Below are positions 35,807 to 43,849 of a stretch of DNA of 64,000 bases, one piece after another (the first letter of the stretch is position 1; every line of letters begins with the position of its first letter). A program made the position numbers and the translations under genes. The notes beneath the pieces are model-generated. The model had not been told where the DNA came from, did no database searches, and worked only from the letters and a program-made list of their open reading frames with translations. The DNA is from Acidobacteriaceae bacterium TAA 166 (lineage in GTDB: Bacteria; Acidobacteriota; Terriglobia; Terriglobales; Acidobacteriaceae), in assembly GCA_000421065.1 (NCBI GenBank), contig ATWD01000001.1:2348001-2412000 (forward strand). The letters are read 5' to 3'.

Positions 35807-36152
35807 TCAGTGTCTACCCATATTGAATTCAGATTCCGTAACATTCCTTATAAACCCTGAGATCATCGCGGACGGACTCCGATTGACTACTGGACCAGGA
35901 CGAGGATTCATCCCCTGCTGAACGACAGCCCATTCTCCTGATTGCATAACTATGAAAGAGTGCAGGTAAAGCTGGAAACTATCCACGACGGAGTCGTTAT
36001 CCACGCGTGCCGTAAGTCGGCGCGTGCATGCCAGAGCGTGTGCCAGTCCATGCCCCCTGGAACCAGAATGGATCGCTCAGTCGCATGAGCAATCCAGATT
36101 GCCCATAGTTCAAAACAATCTGCTCGGCTATGGCTGTGCCGAGTTCGGTCAT
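35807..36152 (-). pseudogene. Remnant of a DUF763 gene
   Basis: Pieces of a DUF763 protein survive in different frames, leftward. First comes MTELGTAIAEQIVLNYGQ with LMRLSDPFWFQ. A one-base shift gives MDWHTL, and after a gap DSFQLYLHSFIV with GEWAVVQQGMN. These follow the order in intact DUF763 proteins, which are about 350-400 residues; here the start, most of the middle and the end are missing. Its ATG lies 16 bases after the end of the frameshifted hypothetical gene on the same strand, so the two were probably one operon. DUF763 function is not established. Confidence 0.62.
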
Positions 36153-36167
36153 TGCTGACTCAGGCTT

Positions 36168-36715
36168 TCATCCAGCGATCCATTTTTTCCATCTCTTGCT
36201 CTGCGCATGCACAGCAACGCCTTCGAGAATGACTGGACGCATCTCCTCCTGATATTCCTCGGCGAAGATTGTGTCGTCGACAATCACCGTCATCTTGCCA
36301 AGAAGATGTAAGCGACCGCTAGCATTGGGGAGCTGTAATTCTGCATGAGAATGACCGGCTGTTCCAAACCCTGAGCCCAGGTGGATATTACGAGCACATC
36401 AGTCTTCTGGTTACCGCCATTTACAGAACGAAGATCTTCCCGCCCAAACGCCCAGTAGTCGAGTCGGTTCCTCAATCTGTCGAGACTCGCTTTTCCATCT
36501 ACGATCGCTTCTTCCTGCGTTTCTGCGTAGAAGCGCTCGATGGATTGCTTGCCGTCTTGCTCCAAAACGGCAAATGGGATCAGGAGTTCTTTCCCTTCAA
36601 ATCGGAGGCGCAGTTGGCGGCGTGCGCAAGCGCAAAACCGCCGAAACGCAAAGCGCTGGCGAACGTTTCCATGGAACAATTTTAGGAATCGTTGCATAGA
36701 ATTCGCGTTAATCAC
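36168..36715 (-). pseudogene. Frameshifted conserved hypothetical gene
   Basis: Leftward frame encodes an acidic, well-formed protein sequence (KELLIPFAVLEQDGKQSIE, LDRLRNRLDYWAFGRE, KTDVLVISTWAQGLE). It ends early after SPMLA. Adding one G in GCGGTCGC (near base 36316) restores a second segment, RLHLLGKMTVIVDDTIFAEE, to a stop at 36168. Both segments look coding, so a single-base loss is likely. The complete product would be about 182 residues. No family could be named. The arginine-rich first 35 residues may lie upstream of the true start. Confidence 0.6.
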
Positions 36716-36896
36716 CCGCAGCCTAATCGCGCTGTCACGTTTGGACTGTTACCACTCCGATTAAGCTGCGGTTTCCATGTCACCCAAAGGGAAAAAATCC
36801 CAGATGCGGCGGACGGGGACGAATGCGTCGATCGCCGTAACGCCGAGGATGCGCAAAGCATAGAATTGAGCCGCACCCTCGTCAAGGAGTCGGAAA

Positions 36897-37382
36897 ATGT
36901 CTTTTGAACCCATATTCCAAAGTGTGTCTACCATGGACGGACCCGCATACTGGTTTCTCAATAGCTTGAATATTGTTATCGCAACGACGGACGCGTCGGG
37001 TGGCGCATTTTCTCTCGTTCACCACACGGCGCCTCCAGGTCACGCCACGCCATACCATCTCCATCACGAAGAGGACGAGGCATTCTTCGTGCTAGATGGG
37101 GAATTCACTTTTACATGTGATGGGAAGAAGACGATTGTCGGTCCCGGTGGATATATCTTCCTGCCACGTAACATTCCGCACGGGATCAAGTGCACGGGGC
37201 CAGCACCATCCACGATGCTCATTCTGGCGATGCCTGGCTCGGGATTTGTGGGAATGATGATCGAGATGGCTAAACCCGCAGAACAGCGGACCCTACCTGC
37301 ACCCACGGCGCCTGATATTGAGAGGCTTACGCTGTTGTGTGCGAAATACAGAATTGAAATTTTGGGACCACTGCCCGATTGA
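36897..37382 (+). CDS. Cupin-domain protein
   Basis: Small single-domain cupin. The metal-binding first motif is PYHLHHEEDEAFFVLDGEF (His-x-His and Glu, about residues 53-71) and the second motif is PRNIPHGIKC (about 95-104). AAGGAGT lies 11 bases before the ATG. At 161 residues it resembles quercetinase-like or mannose-isomerase-like stand-alone cupins. No substrate can be assigned. It is one of the few intact genes among the relics at 35.8-38.1 kb; its promoter overlaps that of the oppositely oriented hypothetical pseudogene. Confidence 0.85.
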   Translation: MSFEPIFQSVSTMDGPAYWFLNSLNIVIATTDASGGAFSLVHHTAPPGHATPYHLHHEEDEAFFVLDGEFTFTCDGKKTIVGPGGYIFLPRNIPHGIKCTGPAPSTMLILAMPGSGFVGMMIEMAKPAEQRTLPAPTAPDIERLTLLCAKYRIEILGPLPD

Positions 37383-37488
37383 TCCGAGCTAACCTCTTAT
37401 CCACCATGACGACTAAACATATCGTTCTTCGAACCGTGAGCGTGATGCAGTTCTCGATCAGGTAATTTAGGCTATTCACTTTTGAGAA

Positions 37489-37704
37489 TTATAGGAAAGA
37501 TGCTGACGTGTCTTGAAGAATTACCCACGTACCTCCAGCCAGATCCTGGGCAAGGAGTTCGTCTCCCGTCTCACCGTACAGCACATATCGTCTACCCTCT
37601 TCTTCCGAGAACAAACGGTTCATGTTTTCCCAGTCGAAGATCGACTTTGACATTCCGAAATAGGCTCCATACAAAATGAACCCATTGAAATCGAGGCCGT
37701 TCAT
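37489..37704 (-). CDS. Small hypothetical protein
   Basis: 71-residue acidic, aromatic-rich ORF (MSKSIFDWENMNRLF, YVLYGETGDELLAQDL) with plausible protein composition but no recognised family. It lies 42 bases downstream of the ssb remnant on the same strand and in the same frame, separated by the ssb stop codon. Small genes next to ssb are typical of plasmids, phages and conjugative islands. It could equally be the end of a longer lost gene. Confidence 0.35.
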   Translation of the reverse strand: MNGLDFNGFILYGAYFGMSKSIFDWENMNRLFSEEEGRRYVLYGETGDELLAQDLAGGTWVILQDTSASFL

Positions 37705-37746
37705 TCGTTCGAGAAATCGCCCACGCTCATCTGAGCGACAACATAC

Positions 37747-38077
37747 TCAGTACGGCACTTCGTCGCGGGTAATCTCGGGTCGTTCGGTATAGTTTCCATT
37801 GGGCACGAAGCGGTACCTCATCTGCTTCGTCTCTCGATCTTCCCGGGAATTCGTTTGATTCTTGCTCTCAATGAAGATTTTCGATCCCTTTCTTACTCGA
37901 TCACGAAGGATCTGAGCGGCCTTGCCCCTGGCCACCAGATCATGCCATTCCGTATACTCTGTCCGACTCGTAAGTCGCGAGAGGTAATCTGACGAGCATG
38001 CCGGTGGGCAGGTTAGACACTTGGAGGTTCTTACCCACGTTCCCCATCAGGAGGACTTTGTTGTAGCTCTGGTTCAT
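37747..38077 (-). pseudogene. ssb: Frameshifted single-stranded DNA-binding protein gene (mobile-element type)
   Basis: The leftward ATG (bases 38077-38075) follows GGAGGGA and begins MNQSYNKVLLMGNVGKNL, the classic SSB N terminus, continuing LPTGMLV and LATYES. A frameshift near 37955-37970 then moves the reading into TEWHDLVARGKAAQIL, KGSKIFIE and TKQMRYRF, the rest of the OB fold, ending ITRDEVPY, a variant of the acidic SSB tail. The product would be about 110 residues, the size of plasmid or phage SSBs and shorter than chromosomal ones. It supports a mobile origin for this stretch. Confidence 0.75.
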
Positions 38078-38283
38078 GGTTTAATCTCCCTCCAGCAGGA
38101 AAGCTCGTCACCGATCTGCCCCGGACGATGGCGCCCTTGAGACCTGCGGCATCTCTTCTCGAGAACCACTGCAGCACTTCGAGCTTCTGCCGCGGCTGAA
38201 CATGATGGCTGGTTCTCCCACGAATGGTAAATGTCGAGGCGTGCTACCTCTTTCCATCGTCCTCTCCTCGCTGATCCGTTCCC

Positions 38284-38320
38284 TAAAAAAATAAGCCGGG
38301 ACCCATGACGAGCGGCCCCG
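38284..38320 (-). terminator. Probable terminator of the large receptor gene
   Basis: On the minus strand a GC-rich hairpin (CGGGG...TCCCG or the overlapping GCCG...CGGC) is followed by TTATTTTTTT, 25-60 bases after the receptor stop codon. Confidence 0.55.
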
Positions 38321-38342
38321 ATGGAGGTATTTCAAGACAATC

Positions 38343-41300
38343 TCAGAATCGCAGCCGGCCCTGGATGGACAGCCACCGGCCAGAGGAGTTCGGCCAGCCA
38401 TCCCCCAGTACCCTGCCGAAGTTCGGATCCGCAGGATTGCTGTCTACGCTGCCAAGAACCTGGTGGTTGAAGAGGTTATACGCATTGAACGTAGTCTCCA
38501 GCGCCATTCTCTCGTAGAGATGGAAGGTACGCTGTACGTTCGCATCAACACCGTTCATTCCCATCTGGCGAACTCCGTTCACGCGCGACGGAAATACGCG
38601 AACATTGAAGCCCGTGGGCTGGCACGCCGGATTCGTGACGAAGCCGTACCCGGTATAACTGCATGTCGTTGTGGTGGATCCGTCGCTGTTGGTGATCGTG
38701 GTCGGAGTTGCGGTCACCGTTCCTGGGTTCAGCCACTGAACATAGTTCGAGCCGCCCGACGCCTGTTCATTGTGATACACCGGCTTCTTGATCTTGATGC
38801 TGCTCGCCTTGATGTCCCCTACGTAGAAGGCATTTCCGAAGTCGACCGGAACCCCCTGCTGGGCTTCGTAGCTTGCGCTCAGCTGGAAGCCGCCGAACAG
38901 GGCGGATCTCCAGCCGCTGGTCGCCCAGGCCTTACCTCTTCCCAGAGGAAGGTCCCAGACGCCCTCCGCCGTAAAGCGAACAGGCTGGCTGTACTTGGTC
39001 GGCTCCCAGCTCGGCAGAGCGTCATACCCATTGGCGAAGTAGTCGCGATCGTATTGATGGTTGAACTGGATCGAAGCCATCACCGTCAATCCCCGTTCGT
39101 ACCGGCGCGTGAGAGTGATCAAGGCCTCTTGGAAGTGAGATGCCCCCAGGGATTGGTAGAGCGACAGGCCTCCCATCTGCGGATACGCCCGCACCAGATT
39201 CGAGATCGAGATCTGCTGCTGCGTAAAGTAGGGGTTCAGGGACATCATGTTATATGCCGCCGGATTGCTCGATGCGATTCCGCCTAAGTTCCCCAGTGCA
39301 AACGGATTCGTAATCTTGCTGTTCATCACCGTGCTGGGAGTCGTATTCGGCTGCATCCCGCCGGCATAAAACGACTGCGGCGTGAAGGCGGAGTTCTTGG
39401 TCGCCTGCAGATCGCTCGTGTACGCGATGTTATAGGAGGCATCGAGCACCATTGAGTTGCTCAGCTGATACTGCACCCCCACCTGCCCGCGCTGTTGGCG
39501 AGCTGGAATCAAAGCATGATCATAGAGCATGGGACTCGCACCAAGATAATAGAGGGATCCGGCCGCGCTCCCGACCGGGCTGTTGAACCTGGCTCCGGTT
39601 CCATTGTCCGGAAACGGATTCGACAGCGGTGAAACGCCCGGTACGAAGTTTGTGCCGAATGTATTCGAGGTCACAACGCTGGTGCTCGAACTGAATCCAT
39701 CCTGGTCGACGGTCGCGTTCAGCGCATTCAGCGTGTCGTAAAAGAGTCCGTAGCCTCCGCGAACCACAAGGCGCGGCGTCACCTGGTAGGCAACCGCGAG
39801 CCGGGGAAGGAAACGATAGCTGTTATTCCAGACGCTTCGCGGAGCTCCATTCACCCCGGCATAAACCGGTCCGCCCTGGACCGGGAGTGTCGAGGGAAGA
39901 GCCGCTCTCTGGGCTGCGGTCGCTCCCGACAATGCCCCCTGATAAGCGGTATTCGCAGGCCCTGATACCGAGGACAGATCGGCAGTCGAATCCCATCCTA
40001 CGATCATCTGGTTATGCTTCTCAACCACCCCGTATTCATATTCAAAGCGCAAACCCGGAATAATCGTCAGCTTGGGAGTCAGGCGCCACGTATCGCCTGC
40101 ATAGATCGCATAATAGGGCGACTGCAGAGAGACGGAGGCGTTTTGGGCGGCGGCGGCCGAGGTGTCGACTCCCATGAGGAACGCTGCGTAGCTCAAGCCC
40201 GTGTTCGATTGCTGGTACGTGTTGTCCGAATCATTATTCTGCTGCGTGTAGCTGTTGTCGAAGCTATAGGTTCCGGAGACATTTCCGCCGATTCCCGTCG
40301 AAGCGTTCTGCCACCTATACTCGGCGCCCGCGCGCATCGTATGGCGGCCCTGCACATGAATGATATTTCCACGAAGCGCGAAGGATCGATAAGTCGAAGA
40401 CGGATTGTCCACCTGCCCCAGCGACGTGGACGGCGCGCCCGGAACCGCATTCTCATAGTTAGTGATCTGAAGCACCGGCATCTGCCCCTGCGAGGCGCCC
40501 GCCTGCTGCGCATACTGATCGGTGTACCCCGGCAGCCCCAGGTCGCTCGGCTTATAGTTATCGTAGCCGGGATAGTAGCAGCAGTGGTTCCTGTAGTTCG
40601 TTCCTCCAAACGTCACATCGATATTCGTGTGTTCGTTGAAGACATGGTCCCACCCGATCGCGGGAACATCGATCCAGCGAGGTCCCTGTTGCTGTCCCAC
40701 ATCGCCGACCGTGAAGTCGTTCTGCCCCTTGGTGTAGTTGCCCCTCGTGTATCGGACAAAAAGGTTATCTTTCGGCGTGAACTTGTAATCCACTCGAGCG
40801 GTATAGTCGCGGTAGGTCTGCGGGGTCACCTGCGTATACGCGTAGTTGCTGCCCGTAGGATTGTTCTCCGTCGGAGCCGGAATAAGACTGTTGTAAACCT
40901 GGACCATTGAGCTGTTCGTCAACCTGCTTGATGGAATGATGTTTCCGCAGAAAGGCGTCCTGCGCGGAACGCCGTTTCCATCGAGAACGACAGAGTAAGG
41001 ATCATAAATCTGGTACTGCCCGTAATACGGAGTCCCGGCAGGACACGCCGAAGCGAAGGCCGCCGGAATATTCGTCGTCTGTTGCGGAAGATCCGAGAAG
41101 TTGCCTCCGCGCTGCTGCAGCGTCGGAAGAGTCGCCGACTGCGATCCGGCTCCTGCAAACACATCGTCCAGTACCGAGACAAAGAAGAAGAGTTTATTCC
41201 TTCCGTCGAAGACCTTCGGAATATAGATCGGGCCGCCCAACGCGACCGCTCCATTGTTCATATGGGTTCCGGGCCAGCCATACTGGTTCTCGATCGCAAA

Positions 41301-42257
41301 GCAATCGGGGCTGGTACCCGCGCCGTTCACGCAGTTGGCAAGCGACTGCTGATAGCGATAGTTCAATCCCTGAAAGTGATTCATCGCCGCCCACCGCTTG
41401 GCGGTGTAGGTCTCCCGGATCGTTCCATGCAGATCGTTCGTTCCATACTTGGTCGTCTGCGTCGTCGAAACCCCCATCGTATGCCCCACGCTGGAGTCGA
41501 AGCCGGTCACATCGAACTTCGTCTCTCCCAGCTCTTCGATCGTCGGGTTCAATCCCGACTGCCGGGCGTTGGTCTCATTCGGAGCTCCGTCCAGACTGAA
41601 CTCGTTGAGGCCGATGTTGCCATATGCCCCGAAGTCCTGCGTGAGGCCCGTCCACGCCAGCGTATCGTCCGTCGACGCAGCCTGGCCCGTCGTTCCCTGC
41701 ACTCCCGGAGCGATCAGAGCGAGCCACGTCGGATTGTTTCCCGACACCGGCAGCGCCTCGACCTGTTTGGTCGTAAGCACCTGCCCGCTGGAGCCGCTAT
41801 CTGTATTAAGAAGACTCGCGTCCGCCTGGATCACCACCGTCTGCACGCTCGTTCCCACCGCCAACTGCAGAGGAACATTCACATGTCCCGCGGCCTCCAG
41901 CGTGACTCCCTCGCGCAGCAGATCCTGAAACCCCGGCTTAGCTGCCAGAATCTTGTATTTTCCGGGCGTTAGAGCGTTCACCTCGTAATAGCCCGTGGTG
42001 TTAGCCACGCTTTCGCTCGAAACCCCAGTGGCCATATTGGTGATCGTCAACGCTGCTCCCGGAAGCACCGCCCCTGTGGGATCGGTAACCACACCGGAGA
42101 TGGCACCAAGTCCGGTCGTCTGCGCCAGAACAAGGCCACCTCCAGACATCAGGAAATAAGCAACTGCCAGACAAAACATCACAATGGTTTCGGCGGCCCA
42201 GGAGCCTCCGGCCAATTTTTTCTTTCCCGTGATAACCGACAGGGGCTTCCGCGTCAT
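38343..42257 (-). CDS. Large Oar-like TonB-dependent receptor of the glycan locus
   Basis: Outer-membrane receptor of about 1304 residues. The chosen ATG begins MTRKPLSVITGKKK followed by a long signal sequence (hydrophobic about residues 22-45, ending VLAQ); the open frame extends 35 codons further without better features. A carboxypeptidase-regulatory-like domain (AISGVVTDPTGAVLPGAALTI), a plug (TKQVEALPVSGNNPTWLALIAPGV, FSLDGAPNETNARQSG) and a large barrel ending GRLRF follow. It is divergent from the Tat-exported protein and adjacent to GH38 and GH3 genes, so it probably imports oligosaccharides they produce or act on. Confidence 0.93.
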   Translation of the reverse strand: MTRKPLSVITGKKKLAGGSWAAETIVMFCLAVAYFLMSGGGLVLAQTTGLGAISGVVTDPTGAVLPGAALTITNMATGVSSESVANTTGYYEVNALTPGKYKILAAKPGFQDLLREGVTLEAAGHVNVPLQLAVGTSVQTVVIQADASLLNTDSGSSGQVLTTKQVEALPVSGNNPTWLALIAPGVQGTTGQAASTDDTLAWTGLTQDFGAYGNIGLNEFSLDGAPNETNARQSGLNPTIEELGETKFDVTGFDSSVGHTMGVSTTQTTKYGTNDLHGTIRETYTAKRWAAMNHFQGLNYRYQQSLANCVNGAGTSPDCFAIENQYGWPGTHMNNGAVALGGPIYIPKVFDGRNKLFFFVSVLDDVFAGAGSQSATLPTLQQRGGNFSDLPQQTTNIPAAFASACPAGTPYYGQYQIYDPYSVVLDGNGVPRRTPFCGNIIPSSRLTNSSMVQVYNSLIPAPTENNPTGSNYAYTQVTPQTYRDYTARVDYKFTPKDNLFVRYTRGNYTKGQNDFTVGDVGQQQGPRWIDVPAIGWDHVFNEHTNIDVTFGGTNYRNHCCYYPGYDNYKPSDLGLPGYTDQYAQQAGASQGQMPVLQITNYENAVPGAPSTSLGQVDNPSSTYRSFALRGNIIHVQGRHTMRAGAEYRWQNASTGIGGNVSGTYSFDNSYTQQNNDSDNTYQQSNTGLSYAAFLMGVDTSAAAAQNASVSLQSPYYAIYAGDTWRLTPKLTIIPGLRFEYEYGVVEKHNQMIVGWDSTADLSSVSGPANTAYQGALSGATAAQRAALPSTLPVQGGPVYAGVNGAPRSVWNNSYRFLPRLAVAYQVTPRLVVRGGYGLFYDTLNALNATVDQDGFSSSTSVVTSNTFGTNFVPGVSPLSNPFPDNGTGARFNSPVGSAAGSLYYLGASPMLYDHALIPARQQRGQVGVQYQLSNSMVLDASYNIAYTSDLQATKNSAFTPQSFYAGGMQPNTTPSTVMNSKITNPFALGNLGGIASSNPAAYNMMSLNPYFTQQQISISNLVRAYPQMGGLSLYQSLGASHFQEALITLTRRYERGLTVMASIQFNHQYDRDYFANGYDALPSWEPTKYSQPVRFTAEGVWDLPLGRGKAWATSGWRSALFGGFQLSASYEAQQGVPVDFGNAFYVGDIKASSIKIKKPVYHNEQASGGSNYVQWLNPGTVTATPTTITNSDGSTTTTCSYTGYGFVTNPACQPTGFNVRVFPSRVNGVRQMGMNGVDANVQRTFHLYERMALETTFNAYNLFNHQVLGSVDSNPADPNFGRVLGDGWPNSSGRWLSIQGRLRF

Positions 42258-42490
42258 CAGCCTTGTCCTCTCAAAATAGTTTTTTGAAACTTGTTTATCG
42301 CTGTTGAAAGATTGTTTTTTTGATCGCGGATCAAGGTATGCCCCGCCTCCTATGCCTGACAACGTTACAATCGCGTCCTAACGTCCCGGCGATCCCCTGA
42401 TTTCAATCAGGTTGAATATCCATCGCAAAGCGTAACGGTAGATACATTTCACCCAGCGGGAACTCCCGCTCCACAAGCATCGTCTTATGC
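42258..42490. promoter_or_regulatory. Divergent promoter region with two dyads
   Basis: Separates the receptor from the Tat-exported protein. It holds TTGATC-N3-GATCAA (42320-42334), a perfect 6-bp dyad 63 bases before the receptor ATG, and ACGTTA-N11-TAACGT (42362-42384), with a CG-centred AACGTT core such as LacI-family operators have. Both could control either gene. No regulator gene lies beside them. Confidence 0.5.
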
Positions 42491-43765
42491 ATGTCAACTC
42501 CGGCATCTCGAGAATCTTTTGGAGGACCGTCCCCTTTGCAACGACGAAGCTTTCTTACTCTCTCTTTCGCAGCCTCCCTCTCCTGCCTTCGCTCGACGCT
42601 GTGCGAAGCGCCGCCAGCCAAGCGCGATTACCGCTTCCGCCGAACCATCTCCCGACAGGTGCTCGACAACTATCTCGCCCGCTCCATCTCCATGCAGGGG
42701 CTGCTCAACGGAAGCGGCGATCTGACCGACAACATCCGCATGCTGAAGAGCATCGGCGCAAAGTACATCGGCCGCAGCATCTGCCTCTGGGGTCGTGAAG
42801 CCAATCTTCTAAACAATCTCCAGCGCGTGAAGCAGCAGCTCCCGCAGGTACACGCGGCAGATCCCGACACGATCCTCGAGGCCTGCATCTTCGAGATCGT
42901 CACCACCCAGGTAGAACAGGTTCCCGTCCCCAGTTGGGCGTTCACGGCCTTGGGGCTGCCGGTCGAAAAACGAAACTTCCGCTACGAAGACATCATCTAC
43001 CCGGCAGGTCCCCGCAGGGATCAGTGGGCAAAAGGCTCGTCCGTGCCGGATGTAAGCCGTCTTGAAACCAGGCTCTGGTTCTACTTTCTCGCTAAGTCCT
43101 ACATCGACCTCGGCGTAGAAGGAATCCATTTCGGACAGGTCGAGATCATGAACGGCAACGACCGCGATCTCGCTCACTGGGAGCAGGTCTTCACCCTCGT
43201 GCGCGCCTATGCTTCAAAGCACGCAAGAAGAAAGATGGTTCTCTGCAACGGCCACACCCCAAGCGGCGGTCTGCTTCGCAATGGCAAACTTCTGCTCGAT
43301 TTCCACGCCTTTCCTCTCCGAGTCATGGAGGTCCCCGACCACCCCCAGCAGACAATCCTGAAGGTCGGATTCTCCGACGGCATCTACAACCGAAGCAAAG
43401 GCGGGGTCACCTACAGTGGTTGGACCTGCGAGCATCTTCCCTACCTGGTCGAGCTGGACAACTGGGGAGTCAGTAAGCACCCGGGTCAAGCCGGTGCCGG
43501 AGGCAACTGGGTCTGGGGCTACGACGAAATCACATGGTTCGCCCATCAGGACCAGCAGTATCGCAGCGACTGGCTCCGGTACGCCTGGAACTGGGTCCGC
43601 AAGACCGATCCAAACGGTTATCTCGAGATGCCTGGCAGCAGAACCATGACCTCTCCTCTCGATCATCGCACCTGGTACTACGCCAATCGGCCCAGCGCCG
43701 CTGTACCTCAAGGCCTCGATGACGAGAAGTCCATCCGCACAATCTGGTCCGCCGATAACTCCTGA
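42491..43765 (+). CDS. Tat-exported protein of unknown function, TIM-barrel-like
   Basis: 424-residue protein whose N terminus contains a twin-arginine motif (QRRSFLTLSFAASL) and a short hydrophobic stretch. The body shows alternating strand and helix segments as in a (beta/alpha)8 barrel: MLKSIGAKYIGRSI, TILEACIFEIV, LGVEGIHFGQVEIMN, KMVLCNGHTPSGG and LLDFHAFPLR. Acidic residues at strand ends (E in FGQVEIM, D in LLDFHA) could be catalytic, suggesting a glycoside hydrolase or related enzyme. No known family was recognised. It is transcribed divergently from the large receptor and converges with the alpha-mannosidase. Context suggests glycan breakdown; this is inference. Confidence 0.7.
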   Translation: MSTPASRESFGGPSPLQRRSFLTLSFAASLSCLRSTLCEAPPAKRDYRFRRTISRQVLDNYLARSISMQGLLNGSGDLTDNIRMLKSIGAKYIGRSICLWGREANLLNNLQRVKQQLPQVHAADPDTILEACIFEIVTTQVEQVPVPSWAFTALGLPVEKRNFRYEDIIYPAGPRRDQWAKGSSVPDVSRLETRLWFYFLAKSYIDLGVEGIHFGQVEIMNGNDRDLAHWEQVFTLVRAYASKHARRKMVLCNGHTPSGGLLRNGKLLLDFHAFPLRVMEVPDHPQQTILKVGFSDGIYNRSKGGVTYSGWTCEHLPYLVELDNWGVSKHPGQAGAGGNWVWGYDEITWFAHQDQQYRSDWLRYAWNWVRKTDPNGYLEMPGSRTMTSPLDHRTWYYANRPSAAVPQGLDDEKSIRTIWSADNS

Positions 43766-43780
43766 GTGCCGAAGAGAACA

Positions 43781-43820
43781 TGTTGCTGACCTGCCGCCCC
43801 ACCACGGCAGGTCGACAACA
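43781..43820. terminator. Hairpin between convergent genes
   Basis: GACCTGCCG-N8-CGGCAGGTC is a perfect 9-bp stem, extended after a 2-bp mismatch by TGTTG/CAACA. It lies midway between two converging stop codons and can serve both strands, although no T tract is present. Confidence 0.6.
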
Positions 43821-43849
43821 TCCCACTTGATACAATCTCCAAATCTCAG

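Noticed and set aside
38108-38401. 97-codon minus ORF between ssb remnant and large receptor
   Set aside because: Overlaps the receptor's 3' end and its probable terminator; composition unlike a protein.
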